From assembly GCA_019894815.1 (NCBI GenBank), contig JAGXNU010000023.1, positions 1-16,467 of the forward strand: 16,467 nucleotides of DNA. Reading direction: 5' to 3'. The notes beneath the pieces are model-generated. The model was not told the origin of the DNA. It saw only the letters and a program-made list of their open reading frames with translations, and made no database searches. This stretch comes from Promethearchaeota archaeon. GTDB lineage: Archaea > Asgardarchaeota > Lokiarchaeia > Sigyniarchaeales > SOKP01. A program made the translations under genes and the position numbers. Shown one piece after another: positions 1 through 6,418 of this stretch (position 1 is the stretch's first letter; each line of letters begins with the position of its first letter).

Positions 1-794
1 GCTTTAATCATTGCTTCTTCTGTAGCACCATCTAATATTACTTCATATACACAATTCTCATTTTCTTTTAGCAATGAGCTGTCAATTTTAGTTCTAAGCG
101 TAGGACATAAGGGATCATTTGTAGAGGCATTCAAAAATGAGTAATTAGAGCCAACCTTGCTTCCAGATCTAGCAACACCTCCAGGAAAGGGGGCAATAAC
201 GTTCTCAATACCCTCCATAGCATTAACAGCAGCTTCCGCGCTTGCAAGTCCAGCGTCTTGGCTTTCTGCCATTATTAAGAAATTTCCACCTGCTACTCCT
301 TTTCCAACTTTAAAAGTACTTTGAACCAAAAATTCTCCATCCATTACAGGTATGCGCCATGCTTCAAAAGGAAATTGACCTTCTACCATTTCCTCAAATT
401 TATCTCCAAAGAACTTAAGTTTATATCCCGTTTTAATTTCAAATTCTTTTTCAGGGACTAAAGATCCATTTAATGCGTCAAAACAAGCAGTCGTGGGACA
501 TGTTAATATACATTGACCAACTCTATTTAACAAAACACCGTCCATTTTATCCTTCTTCGTCTTAAAAAACATCAATACGACTCCAGGACGTTTATCCGGC
601 GTTTTATCTGCAGATAATACAACATCAACCCCCGCTTCGGCATCACAATGAATTGTTGAAGTTCCATATCCCGTTGCTACTTGAGCTGCAATATTTGCCC
701 ATTTCTCATTTTTAGCTGTAACTAAAATTCTAGTGAAAACAGCCCCAAACGCTTCACAAAACGTGTCTTCGATTTCTACACCATTCAATTCCAT
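1..794 (-). CDS. ftr: Formylmethanofuran:tetrahydromethanopterin formyltransferase (partial, C-terminus off window)
   Basis: Ftr moves the formyl group between formyl-methanofuran and N5-formyl-H4MPT, a cytosolic step of the archaeal C1 (Wood-Ljungdahl/methanogenesis) pathway. The visible 264 residues match the family from the first residue: MELNGVEIEDTF at 1-12, a KWA..A..ATGYGTS block at 31-46, RVGQCILTCPT at 91-101, GYKLKFFGD at 123-131, GVAGGNFLIMAESQ at 167-179 and APFPGGVARSGSKVGS at 201-216. Family members are near 297 residues, so about 30 C-terminal residues lie to the left of position 1. The ATG at 794 is preceded by GGAG (808-811) at a 13-nt spacing. It is separated by 121 bp from the upstream dehydrogenase gene, with a TATA-like element between, so it probably has its own promoter. 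Identification is firm; the direction of flux (CO2 fixation or formyl oxidation) cannot be read from sequence. Confidence 0.95.
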   Translation of the reverse strand, partial: MELNGVEIEDTFCEAFGAVFTRILVTAKNEKWANIAAQVATGYGTSTIHCDAEAGVDVVLSADKTPDKRPGVVLMFFKTKKDKMDGVLLNRVGQCILTCPTTACFDALNGSLVPEKEFEIKTGYKLKFFGDKFEEMVEGQFPFEAWRIPVMDGEFLVQSTFKVGKGVAGGNFLIMAESQDAGLASAEAAVNAMEGIENVIAPFPGGVARSGSKVGSNYSFLNASTNDPLCPTLRTKIDSSLLKENENCVYEVILDGATEEAMIK

Positions 795-858
795 CTTTAT
801 CTATCAACTCCAATATAGTTTTTATCAATATTTATTCGGTAATACTAATAGACCTCAA

Positions 859-870
859 TTTTATATAAAA
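859..870 (-). promoter_or_regulatory. TATA-box-like promoter element for ftr
   Basis: A perfect 12-bp palindrome TTTTATATAAAA lies in the gap between the dehydrogenase stop (916) and the ftr start (794). If used as an archaeal TATA box it would place the transcript start near 840 and leave a roughly 45-nt leader containing the GGAG ribosome site. This is inferred from spacing only. AT-rich intergenic DNA produces such strings by chance. Confidence 0.35.
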
Positions 871-915
871 GTTTAAGAAATTCACTAACTCCTATTAGAT
901 GAGATTATAAAATGA

Positions 916-2160
916 TTAGAAATAAAATGCTGTTTTTACTGAATTGTATTCTTTTTTATTTGAAGCTACCTCTAACGCATATTGATAATCATCTATAGGG
1001 AATTTATGTGTCAAAAAATCTTTAAAATTAACCCTACCTGATTCTATTAAATCTGAAGCAATTTGAAAAGACCGTTGTTTTTCTTTATTTATGATATCAT
1101 AACTATATTCAAATGAAGGAATAATTTGGGCTTCCTTGGCTATTAATGGACCCCAATCGATTTCCATAAATGCAGGAAAACCTAGCATTATTATAGTTCC
1201 TTTATATTTAATTAATCGTATTGCATTTGACATAGAAGAAGCATTCCCAGCAGAATCAATAACAATGTCTATCCCATGTTCTAATAACATTGCATCTTCC
1301 ATCATCGGTGTAACTACTTTAGCTCCAATTTTTTTCCCAATTTTTTTGATATGCAAGTCTTTTTTCACGAGAAACACGTCGTCAGCTCCAAATTTTTGAG
1401 CGAGTTCTAATTGAAAAGGATATTTTGCTATTGCTATAACGTTGCAATTACTAAATGCTTTTAAAGCGATAATAGTAGATAAACCAATAGTTCCACATCC
1501 AACAACAGCACAATTATCAAAATCATCGGGTAATTTCTTGGACACACCATGAATTGCTGTTGCTAATGGTTCCACAATCACCGCTTCTTCAAATGAAACT
1601 GAATCAGGTATTTTATATATTTGAGTTTTGTGAGCAACAAGGAATTCTCCCCAACCCCCTCCAATATCCTTACATGTTCCCGTGGTCATACCTGGAGGGA
1701 TACTTCCTTTGTCGAAATTTGAACATAAATTATTATTTCCATCCTTACATGAAGCACACTTTTCAACTTCTCTCACTTCGCATCCAAGAATGGGTTCAAC
1801 AACTACTCTGTCACCTACTGAAAAATTATCAACATTACTTCCAATTTCCGTAATCACTCCTGAAATCTCATGTCCAAGAATTGCTGGAGTTGAAGAAAAA
1901 ACTGTTAACGCTTTGGAAAAATCTAAAGCTAAAATATGTAAATCTGTCCCACAAATTCCACCCAATTTGACTTTAATCTTAACCCAATTTTCATTGATTA
2001 AATTAACCTCAGGTATTTCATCTAAATCTATAAGTTCATGAATTTTAGGTTTATAATTTATATCTAATGATGTTTTTTGCATCATTTGTGCTAATTTGTC
2101 AAATTTTATATTTAATGCTTTCAAGCTTTCACCACTCTCTCGGGAAATTCTAAGAAGCAT
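916..2160 (-). CDS. Zinc-dependent medium-chain alcohol/polyol dehydrogenase (threonine/sorbitol dehydrogenase-like)
   Basis: This NAD(P)-dependent oxidoreductase of the MDR superfamily probably oxidises a secondary alcohol, polyol or amino-alcohol; the substrate is not readable. The catalytic-zinc set is present: Cys70 in GGICGTDLH, His97-Glu98 in LGHE and Glu197 in VEPLATAIHG. A structural-zinc loop carries Cys127, Cys135, Cys138 and Cys146, with a longer gap after the first Cys than the classic CX2CX2CX7C. The Rossmann motif GCGTIG is at 221-226. The first 12 residues look foreign to the family, whose members begin like MKAL. A TTG at 2124 (residue 13, giving MKALNI) is preceded directly by GGTGAAAGC and may be the true start, yielding 402 residues. 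The gene is divergent from the SDR gene and upstream of ftr on the same strand. No functional link to the C1 genes is evident. Confidence 0.85.
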   Translation of the reverse strand: MLLRISRESGESLKALNIKFDKLAQMMQKTSLDINYKPKIHELIDLDEIPEVNLINENWVKIKVKLGGICGTDLHILALDFSKALTVFSSTPAILGHEISGVITEIGSNVDNFSVGDRVVVEPILGCEVREVEKCASCKDGNNNLCSNFDKGSIPPGMTTGTCKDIGGGWGEFLVAHKTQIYKIPDSVSFEEAVIVEPLATAIHGVSKKLPDDFDNCAVVGCGTIGLSTIIALKAFSNCNVIAIAKYPFQLELAQKFGADDVFLVKKDLHIKKIGKKIGAKVVTPMMEDAMLLEHGIDIVIDSAGNASSMSNAIRLIKYKGTIIMLGFPAFMEIDWGPLIAKEAQIIPSFEYSYDIINKEKQRSFQIASDLIESGRVNFKDFLTHKFPIDDYQYALEVASNKKEYNSVKTAFYF

Positions 2161-2175
2161 TTTAATTTTTCCCGA

Positions 2176-2189
2176 ATATTTATATTTAT
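2176..2189 (-). promoter_or_regulatory. Possible TATA element for the zinc dehydrogenase
   Basis: Read on the minus strand the element is TAAATATAAATATT. A start about 25 bp downstream falls at or near 2160. That means either a leaderless transcript beginning at the ATG or a short leader reaching the TTG at 2124, which has its own GGTGA site. The evidence is only base composition and spacing. Confidence 0.3.
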
Positions 2190-2252
2190 CTCAAATCTTT
2201 TTTAAAATTATCTTTTTATTACAAAAATGTAAATGTTGTGTTTCAACTCAAT

Positions 2253-2269
2253 TTATGAATATTTCATAA
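2253..2269. promoter_or_regulatory. 17-bp inverted repeat in divergent promoter region (candidate operator)
   Basis: The arms TTATGAA and TTCATAA match perfectly and are separated by TAT. The site lies roughly midway between the divergent starts at 2160 and 2358, where a dimeric regulator controlling both the zinc dehydrogenase and the SDR could bind. No regulator gene is in the window. Confidence 0.35.
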
Positions 2270-2357
2270 TCAAAAAGTAGAAATAATATTTATCTTACTC
2301 AAAATTAACACTTAAAACTAGTTCTATCATTAATATTTTAATTGAGTTGAATAAAAC

Positions 2358-3197
2358 ATGAATATGGAAGGAAAAATCTGCCTTATCACGGGGGCAAATT
2401 CGGGTATTGGTTACGCTACGGCAATAGGGTTAGCAAAGTTGAATGCACATGTAGTAATGGTCTGTAGAAATAAGGAGCGAGGAGAACCGGCGCAAAAAGA
2501 GATCATTGAGAAAACAGGGAACAAATACGTGGATTTACTCTTATGTGATTTATCATCCTTTGATTCCATTCGAAAATTGGCTGCTGAATTTAAAACTAAA
2601 TACCAAAGTCTGCACGTTTTAATAAATAATGCCGGTGTCATGCTTTCGAAACGAGAATTATCTGTCGATGGATTTGAGATGAATTTTGCGGTAAATTTTC
2701 TAGCTCCATTTTTATTGACAAATCTATTACTTGATACATTGAAAAAAAGTGCTCCAAGCAGAATTATTAATGTTGATTCAGCAGCACATAAATTTGGTAC
2801 CATTGATTTTGAAGACCTTCAAGGCGAGAATAAAAAACGCCGATTTATGGGATTATATGGAGATTCAAAATTAGCTCTACTGTTAATCTCATATGAACTC
2901 AGTAGAAGATTAGAAGGGACAGGAGTTACTTTGAACACAATTCACCCGGGAGTTGTAAATACTAAATTGGGCGTAGATAGATTAAAACCAAAAAAAGGCA
3001 TTGCAAGACGCTTTTTTAAAAGTCCTGAAAAAGGAGCTGAGACATCAATATATTTAGCATCTTCGTCAGAAGTAGAAGGAGTAACTGGGAAGTACTTTAT
3101 TAACAAACAAGAGCAAAAATCATCAGAAGATTCCTATAACGAAGAATATGCTAAAAAGTTATGGGATATAACCATGGAAATGACGGGATTAAAATAA
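2358..3197 (+). CDS. Short-chain dehydrogenase/reductase (retinol dehydrogenase/WWOX-like SDR)
   Basis: This is a 279-residue NAD(P)-dependent oxidoreductase with a single Rossmann fold. The cofactor loop TGANSGIG is at 11-18, the CDLSS acidic/adenine-contact segment at 63-67, NNAG at 90-93, a catalytic-serine segment RIINVDSAAH at 135-144, and the YGDSK active-site Tyr/Lys at 167-171. HPGVVNT at 197-202 follows the usual PG motif. The RCNKERG-like turn after beta-2 (CRNKERG, 36-42) together with the AH after the serine resembles retinol-dehydrogenase/WW-domain-oxidoreductase-type SDRs, which often prefer NADPH; the substrate is unknown. There is no clear ribosome site. A second in-frame ATG at 2364 is an equal start candidate. 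A T-rich stretch after the stop (3203-3220) may terminate it. It is transcribed divergently from the zinc dehydrogenase across a shared 197-bp gap. Confidence 0.88.
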   Translation: MNMEGKICLITGANSGIGYATAIGLAKLNAHVVMVCRNKERGEPAQKEIIEKTGNKYVDLLLCDLSSFDSIRKLAAEFKTKYQSLHVLINNAGVMLSKRELSVDGFEMNFAVNFLAPFLLTNLLLDTLKKSAPSRIINVDSAAHKFGTIDFEDLQGENKKRRFMGLYGDSKLALLLISYELSRRLEGTGVTLNTIHPGVVNTKLGVDRLKPKKGIARRFFKSPEKGAETSIYLASSSEVEGVTGKYFINKQEQKSSEDSYNEEYAKKLWDITMEMTGLK

Positions 3198-3211
3198 ATA
3201 AATTCTTTTTA

Positions 3212-3601
3212 TTAATTCTTATTATGAAGGTTCTTTTTACGCCATTTCTTTAAGTAATTACGGAAAAAAGAGGGATTTACACCTATAGAGTTAAGTCTTG
3301 AATCATAAATATCAGTAAGTTTAGCTTGTATAATTCTCTGATAATACATTAAAGGAAAATAAAACTATAGCAATTCTCTATTATCGTATGAATATTAAGG
3401 CATATTATTATAGCAAAATGTCATATAGATATTCCAATGTTGGGTCCAATCTCTTGATATTTCTGAGAGTCTTCTTTTAATCTTTTGTAAAATATAGTCC
3501 ATTCTATATTGCTTATATCCATTCCAAAACTGATTTATTCGTTTTTGTTCCTTGCTATTATTATGATTATTTAATTCTACGATAAGTCCATATATGCAAA
3601 A
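3212..3601 (-). pseudogene. Decayed or undescribed small gene: 130-codon frame with two internal stops
   Basis: I do not recognise this protein. On the minus strand one frame runs from 3601 to a terminal TAA at 3212-3214 and is broken only by a TAA at 3395-3397 and a TAG at 3365-3367. For DNA this AT-rich about ten stops would be expected by chance in 130 codons. The translation is rich in Lys, Arg, Asn and Tyr and holds four Trp codons (INQFWNGYKQYRMDY, RDWTQHWNIY, LKKWRKK), which is unusual for random AT-rich DNA. The upstream part is 68 codons without an ATG/GTG/TTG at its head; the first ATG is at 3502. The last part begins with an ATG at 3349 and encodes a basic 45-residue tail (MYYQRIIQAKLTDIYDS through FFRNYLKKWRKK). 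No homopolymer explains both stops. It could be the remnant of a transposase or DNA-binding protein, or two tiny genes. It fills most of the stretch between the SDR gene and mtd. Confidence 0.4.
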
Positions 3602-3697
3602 TTAAAATGTTAAATAACCAAACACAAAGGTGATTTTTTTTTAATAATGAAAAATAATAATATCTTGTCAAATTAGTAAACTCTATAGTTGAAAAAA

Positions 3698-4540
3698 ATG
3701 TCAGAAAAAATTTTGAATATTGGAATACTTAAAAATGGGACTATCGGAAGTTCTCTTTTACTCGCATTCTTAATGGATGAACGAGCTGAAGCTACACGAT
3801 TAAAAGTGCGAGAAGTAACCTCCGGCGCAAAAATGTATCCTACCGAAGAATGCGAAGAAACAATGAAATCACTTCTAGCATTTGAATCAGAATTAATAAT
3901 AATGTCAAGTCCTAACGCAGCTCTTAAAGGTCCATTGAAAGCAAGAGAAATGGCTCATTCTGCTGGAATCCCAACCATAATCATTTCAGACGCACCAGCA
4001 AAGAAAGCAATTGACGAGATAAAAGAGAAAAATATGGGATATATTTTGGTCAATTGTGATAGCATGATAGGTGCAAGAAGACCTTTCTTGGATCCTGTTG
4101 AAATGAGTTGCTTTAATGCTGATCTCTTGAAAGTTTTAGCCATTACGGGAGCATTACAAGTTATTGCTGAAGAATTGAATAGAGTGATAATGGATATGTT
4201 GGAAGGTAGAACACCTTCTTTACCTCAAATTACGATTGATGCTACAACCGCATTGAAAGCTGCTGAATTCTCTAATCCATATGCAGAAGCAAAAGTAATT
4301 GCAGCATTCGAGTTAGCTTCTTCTGTATCAAAAATTACAGCTAAAGCTTGCTTTGTACTAAAAGACAGAGAGGAATACATGCCATTATTAGCAGCAGCTC
4401 ATGAAATGATGAGAACTGCCGCCTTAATGTGTGATGAAGCAAGAGAAATTGAGAAATACAATGATACTGTTATCAGAAAACCTCATCATGCAAAACAACA
4501 CATTCTCAAGAAGATTAGCTTACATGAAAAAGAGAAGTAA
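3698..4540 (+). CDS. mtd: F420-dependent methylene-tetrahydromethanopterin dehydrogenase
   Basis: Mtd reversibly converts methenyl-H4MPT plus F420H2 to methylene-H4MPT plus F420, so the organism should make coenzyme F420. From the ATG at 3698 the protein is 280 residues, the normal family size (about 280). Diagnostic blocks (numbered from that ATG) are the N-terminal IGILKNGTIGSS, SPNAALKGPLKAREM near 71-85, SDAPAKKA near 97-104, GARRPFLDPVEM at 125-136 and AAAHEMMRTA near 232-241. A TTG nine bases upstream (3689) would add MKK but has no better ribosome site; ATG was preferred. No strong Shine-Dalgarno lies near the start. The convergent Rag-like GTPase gene begins 53 bp after the stop, with a long T-rich terminator between. 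Ftr and Mch, which act before Mtd in the same pathway, are also in this window but in separate transcription units. Confidence 0.95.
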   Translation: MSEKILNIGILKNGTIGSSLLLAFLMDERAEATRLKVREVTSGAKMYPTEECEETMKSLLAFESELIIMSSPNAALKGPLKAREMAHSAGIPTIIISDAPAKKAIDEIKEKNMGYILVNCDSMIGARRPFLDPVEMSCFNADLLKVLAITGALQVIAEELNRVIMDMLEGRTPSLPQITIDATTALKAAEFSNPYAEAKVIAAFELASSVSKITAKACFVLKDREEYMPLLAAAHEMMRTAALMCDEAREIEKYNDTVIRKPHHAKQHILKKISLHEKEK

Positions 4541-4543
4541 ATC

Positions 4544-4579
4544 TTTATTTTATTTTTTTATATCTTATTTTTTATTTTA
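4544..4579 (+). terminator. T-rich transcription terminator after mtd
   Basis: Several T runs (T3 to T7) broken by single A or C residues follow directly after the mtd stop, the typical form of an archaeal intrinsic terminator. It works only in the plus direction; the minus strand here is A-rich, so the convergent GTPase gene does not share it. Confidence 0.5.
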
Positions 4580-4593
4580 GAAATAATAATGAA

Positions 4594-5535
4594 TTAAAAA
4601 TTCACATCACTTAAATATTGTTTTAGGCTGTTAAAATCATCCCCACTAAGAGTTTTCATTATCGTACCAAATGCTTCTTCATTCTTACTCTTGGTAACTG
4701 CCATTAAAACCGTGTTATTACTCACTTCTTTAATTAAAACATATTTTTCTTCGCTTTCATAAATAACGGTTGATAATTCTAATGGTGAGATGTCAGAATT
4801 TAATAAGTCCATGATTTTTGAGTAAATTTGATAGACGTTGGAATCCAATGTACCAATTTCAAATTTCATGAATTGTAAGGGTTTGCTTTCAAACTTTCCC
4901 AAGGTAGATGCAATTAGTAAACCATCTGGTTGGTTAAATAGAAGGTATTCAGATAGAGTGTTTACTTTTAATTCATCCAATAGATGGCGGATTTTTCCAA
5001 GACGTTGTAATGATAGAGTATTTTGTTGAATTTCAAAATCAAGGACTTCAATTAGCCGATGTTGTGCACTACCTTCCTTAACTGATACGGGAGTAAACAC
5101 TAATCTATTTTTTAATTCATCCGATAACCCATTAGTTAGTAATCCATAGATCTTATCTTCTTCAGATTCTTGAAGATCAATCTTATTTAGCAACACATAA
5201 ACTTGTTTGATGTGTGGACTAAATTCGAATATGTAGGTTAAGAACTTATCAAAAACTTCTTTAACTCGATCTTCAATAACAGTCGAATCAACCATAAAAA
5301 CTGCTGTTATTACCTCTGAAAATACTAATTCTCGATGAGATTCGGAAAAATATCTTTCCATGTAATGAGATTGCCCTCCTGCGTCCCATAAATTGATTTC
5401 CATTATACCTCTAAAGATAAAATTCTCTCTAGATATGCTTTTCGTAGGTTTAAGATTTAAAACTTTCATGAAATTATAACCTAAACAAGTAGTCCGCATT
5501 AACGACGTTTTACCCGCATTTTCTGGACCAAACAA
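4594..5535 (-). CDS. RagA/Gtr1-like small GTPase with C-terminal roadblock-like domain
   Basis: This 313-residue protein has the two-part architecture of eukaryotic Rag GTPases. GTPase motifs: P-loop GPENAGKT at 3-10, a switch-I threonine at 31, switch-II INLWDAGGQ at 47-55 followed by the Rag-like YMERYFS at 58-64, NKID at 117-120, and a G5-like TPVSVKEG near 148-155. Residues about 181-296 resemble a roadblock/longin-type domain, with an opening helix, LLFNQPDGLLIAST, a central helix and a KYVLIKEVSNNTVLMAVT hairpin, like the RagA C-terminal domain used for dimerisation. There is no lipidation Cys motif or membrane segment. The TTG start at 5535 leaves only two residues before the P-loop, so the strand KILL just upstream is probably part of the protein. 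A GTG at 5557 would supply MKIF-KILL if an A6 run (5545-5550) were one base shorter. It is convergent with mtd and divergent from apt. The cellular role in archaea is unknown. Confidence 0.88.
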   Translation of the reverse strand: MFGPENAGKTSLMRTTCLGYNFMKVLNLKPTKSISRENFIFRGIMEINLWDAGGQSHYMERYFSESHRELVFSEVITAVFMVDSTVIEDRVKEVFDKFLTYIFEFSPHIKQVYVLLNKIDLQESEEDKIYGLLTNGLSDELKNRLVFTPVSVKEGSAQHRLIEVLDFEIQQNTLSLQRLGKIRHLLDELKVNTLSEYLLFNQPDGLLIASTLGKFESKPLQFMKFEIGTLDSNVYQIYSKIMDLLNSDISPLELSTVIYESEEKYVLIKEVSNNTVLMAVTKSKNEEAFGTIMKTLSGDDFNSLKQYLSDVNF

Positions 5536-5585
5536 AAGTATTTTAAAAAATTTTCACCTTTTTATGATTTTGAAATTTTTTTATT

Positions 5586-5622
5586 ATATATTAGAATTAA
5601 AATCTTGAATTGTCTAATATAT
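5586..5622. repeat. Inverted repeat with 9-bp arms upstream of the Rag-like GTPase
   Basis: ATATATTAG (5586-5594) and CTAATATAT (5614-5622) are perfect reverse complements 19 bp apart, in the 235-bp divergent region between the GTPase gene and apt. Either arm could also serve as a TATA element; the proximal one would place a minus-strand start near 5563. The rest of this region is extremely AT-rich, includes a tandem TTTATTTAATT-like repeat near 5639-5661, and shows no gene. Confidence 0.3.
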
Positions 5623-5770
5623 TTTGTATAAATTAATGTTTATTTAATTTTATTTAATTTTTAGCTTACCTTGAGTTTTTTTATTTTTATATATGACGAT
5701 TCAATTAAATAATATTTTTAATTACCTAATTTAAAATTTAATAAATCTAAAAGATATATATATTGGATGA

Positions 5771-6304
5771 ATGAAGATGGATCTGTTAAAATTCATACGT
5801 AATGTTCCAAACTTTCCCATAGAGGGAATTCAATTTAAAGATATTACAACATTGGCCAAGCATCCCGCTGCTTTTAAAGAATCCAATGATATAATAATTA
5901 ATCATTACAGAGGTAGAGGAATTACTAAAGTTGCTGCAATTGAAGCTAGAGGCTACATTTGGGGGGGTGTTATAGCATATCATCTTGGTGCTGGTTTTGT
6001 TTTAATAAGAAAACCAGGTAAATTACCTGCAGAATTATTAAGCGAAGAATATCAACTTGAATATGGAACAGATAAAATAGAAATGCATGTTGATGCTATC
6101 GAGAAAGGTGAAAAGGTTTTATTATTTGATGATTTGTTAGCGACGGGTGGTACTGCTAAAGCTGCTTGTAATTTAATAGAAAAAGCTGGAGGAATAGTCG
6201 AAGGAGTAGTTTTTGTAATAGAATTAACTGGTAGTTTACATGGAAAACAAAAGTTAGAAGGCTATGACGTTTTGAGTCTTGTTGAGATTCCTGTCGAAGA
6301 ATAA
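5771..6304 (+). CDS. apt: Adenine phosphoribosyltransferase
   Basis: Apt joins adenine and PRPP to make AMP and pyrophosphate in purine salvage. The 177-residue length matches bacterial and eukaryotic APRT (about 180). Family blocks are visible: FRN-like IRNVPNFPIEGIQFKDIT at 9-26, EARGYIWG at 58-65 (the usual EARGF/Y site), RKPGKLP at 80-86, EYGTDKIEMH at 97-106 and the PRPP-binding loop VLLFDDLLATGGTAKA at 116-131 with the Asp-Asp pair 120-121. The KLP and EYG..xxEMH signatures favour adenine over xanthine or hypoxanthine. GGATGA directly abuts the ATG at 5771, so the second in-frame ATG at 5777, six bases farther, may be the real start. The adenine it uses could come from the two MTAP enzymes farther right. 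T runs at 6340-6363 probably end its transcript before the gcv operon. Confidence 0.92.
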   Translation: MKMDLLKFIRNVPNFPIEGIQFKDITTLAKHPAAFKESNDIIINHYRGRGITKVAAIEARGYIWGGVIAYHLGAGFVLIRKPGKLPAELLSEEYQLEYGTDKIEMHVDAIEKGEKVLLFDDLLATGGTAKAACNLIEKAGGIVEGVVFVIELTGSLHGKQKLEGYDVLSLVEIPVEE

Positions 6305-6339
6305 TAGCCAAGAATAAAGTTTTCATCATATAATACCCA

Positions 6340-6363
6340 TTTTTTTCCCGAATGTTCTTTTTT
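6340..6363 (+). terminator. T-run terminator after apt
   Basis: A T7 run and a second T6 run lie between the apt stop and the gcvT promoter. This suggests apt is transcribed separately from the glycine cleavage operon. Confidence 0.4.
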
Positions 6364-6374
6364 AAATATTAGAC

Positions 6375-6388
6375 TGAAAATTTAAATA
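6375..6388 (+). promoter_or_regulatory. BRE/TATA promoter of the gcv operon
   Basis: A purine-rich TGAAAA followed by TTTAAATA (6381-6388) has the order of an archaeal BRE plus TATA box. Its centre is about 34 bp before the gcvT ATG, which places transcription start around 6410-6413 and leaves at most about nine bases of leader. No Shine-Dalgarno precedes gcvT, consistent with near-leaderless translation. Confidence 0.45.
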
Positions 6389-6418
6389 ATTCTGAGAACT
6401 TTATACTCTCAATATTAC

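Noticed and set aside
1136..2041. Plus-strand open frames of 60-120 codons across the zinc dehydrogenase gene.
   Set aside because: They lie entirely opposite a well-supported gene and show no family motifs.
2411..2803. A 130-codon minus-strand frame inside the SDR gene.
   Set aside because: It is antisense to the conserved SDR motifs and has no recognisable protein features.
3647..3676. A nine-codon frame starting ATG after GGTGA (3629-3633), upstream of mtd and in frame with it.
   Set aside because: It ends in consecutive TAG TAA stops, has no informative content, and could be chance in AT-rich DNA; too weak to call a leader peptide.
5639..5661. A tandem TTTATTTAATT-like repeat in the GTPase-apt gap.
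   Set aside because: There are only two imperfect copies in very AT-rich DNA; not enough to suggest an origin, CRISPR array or iteron set.
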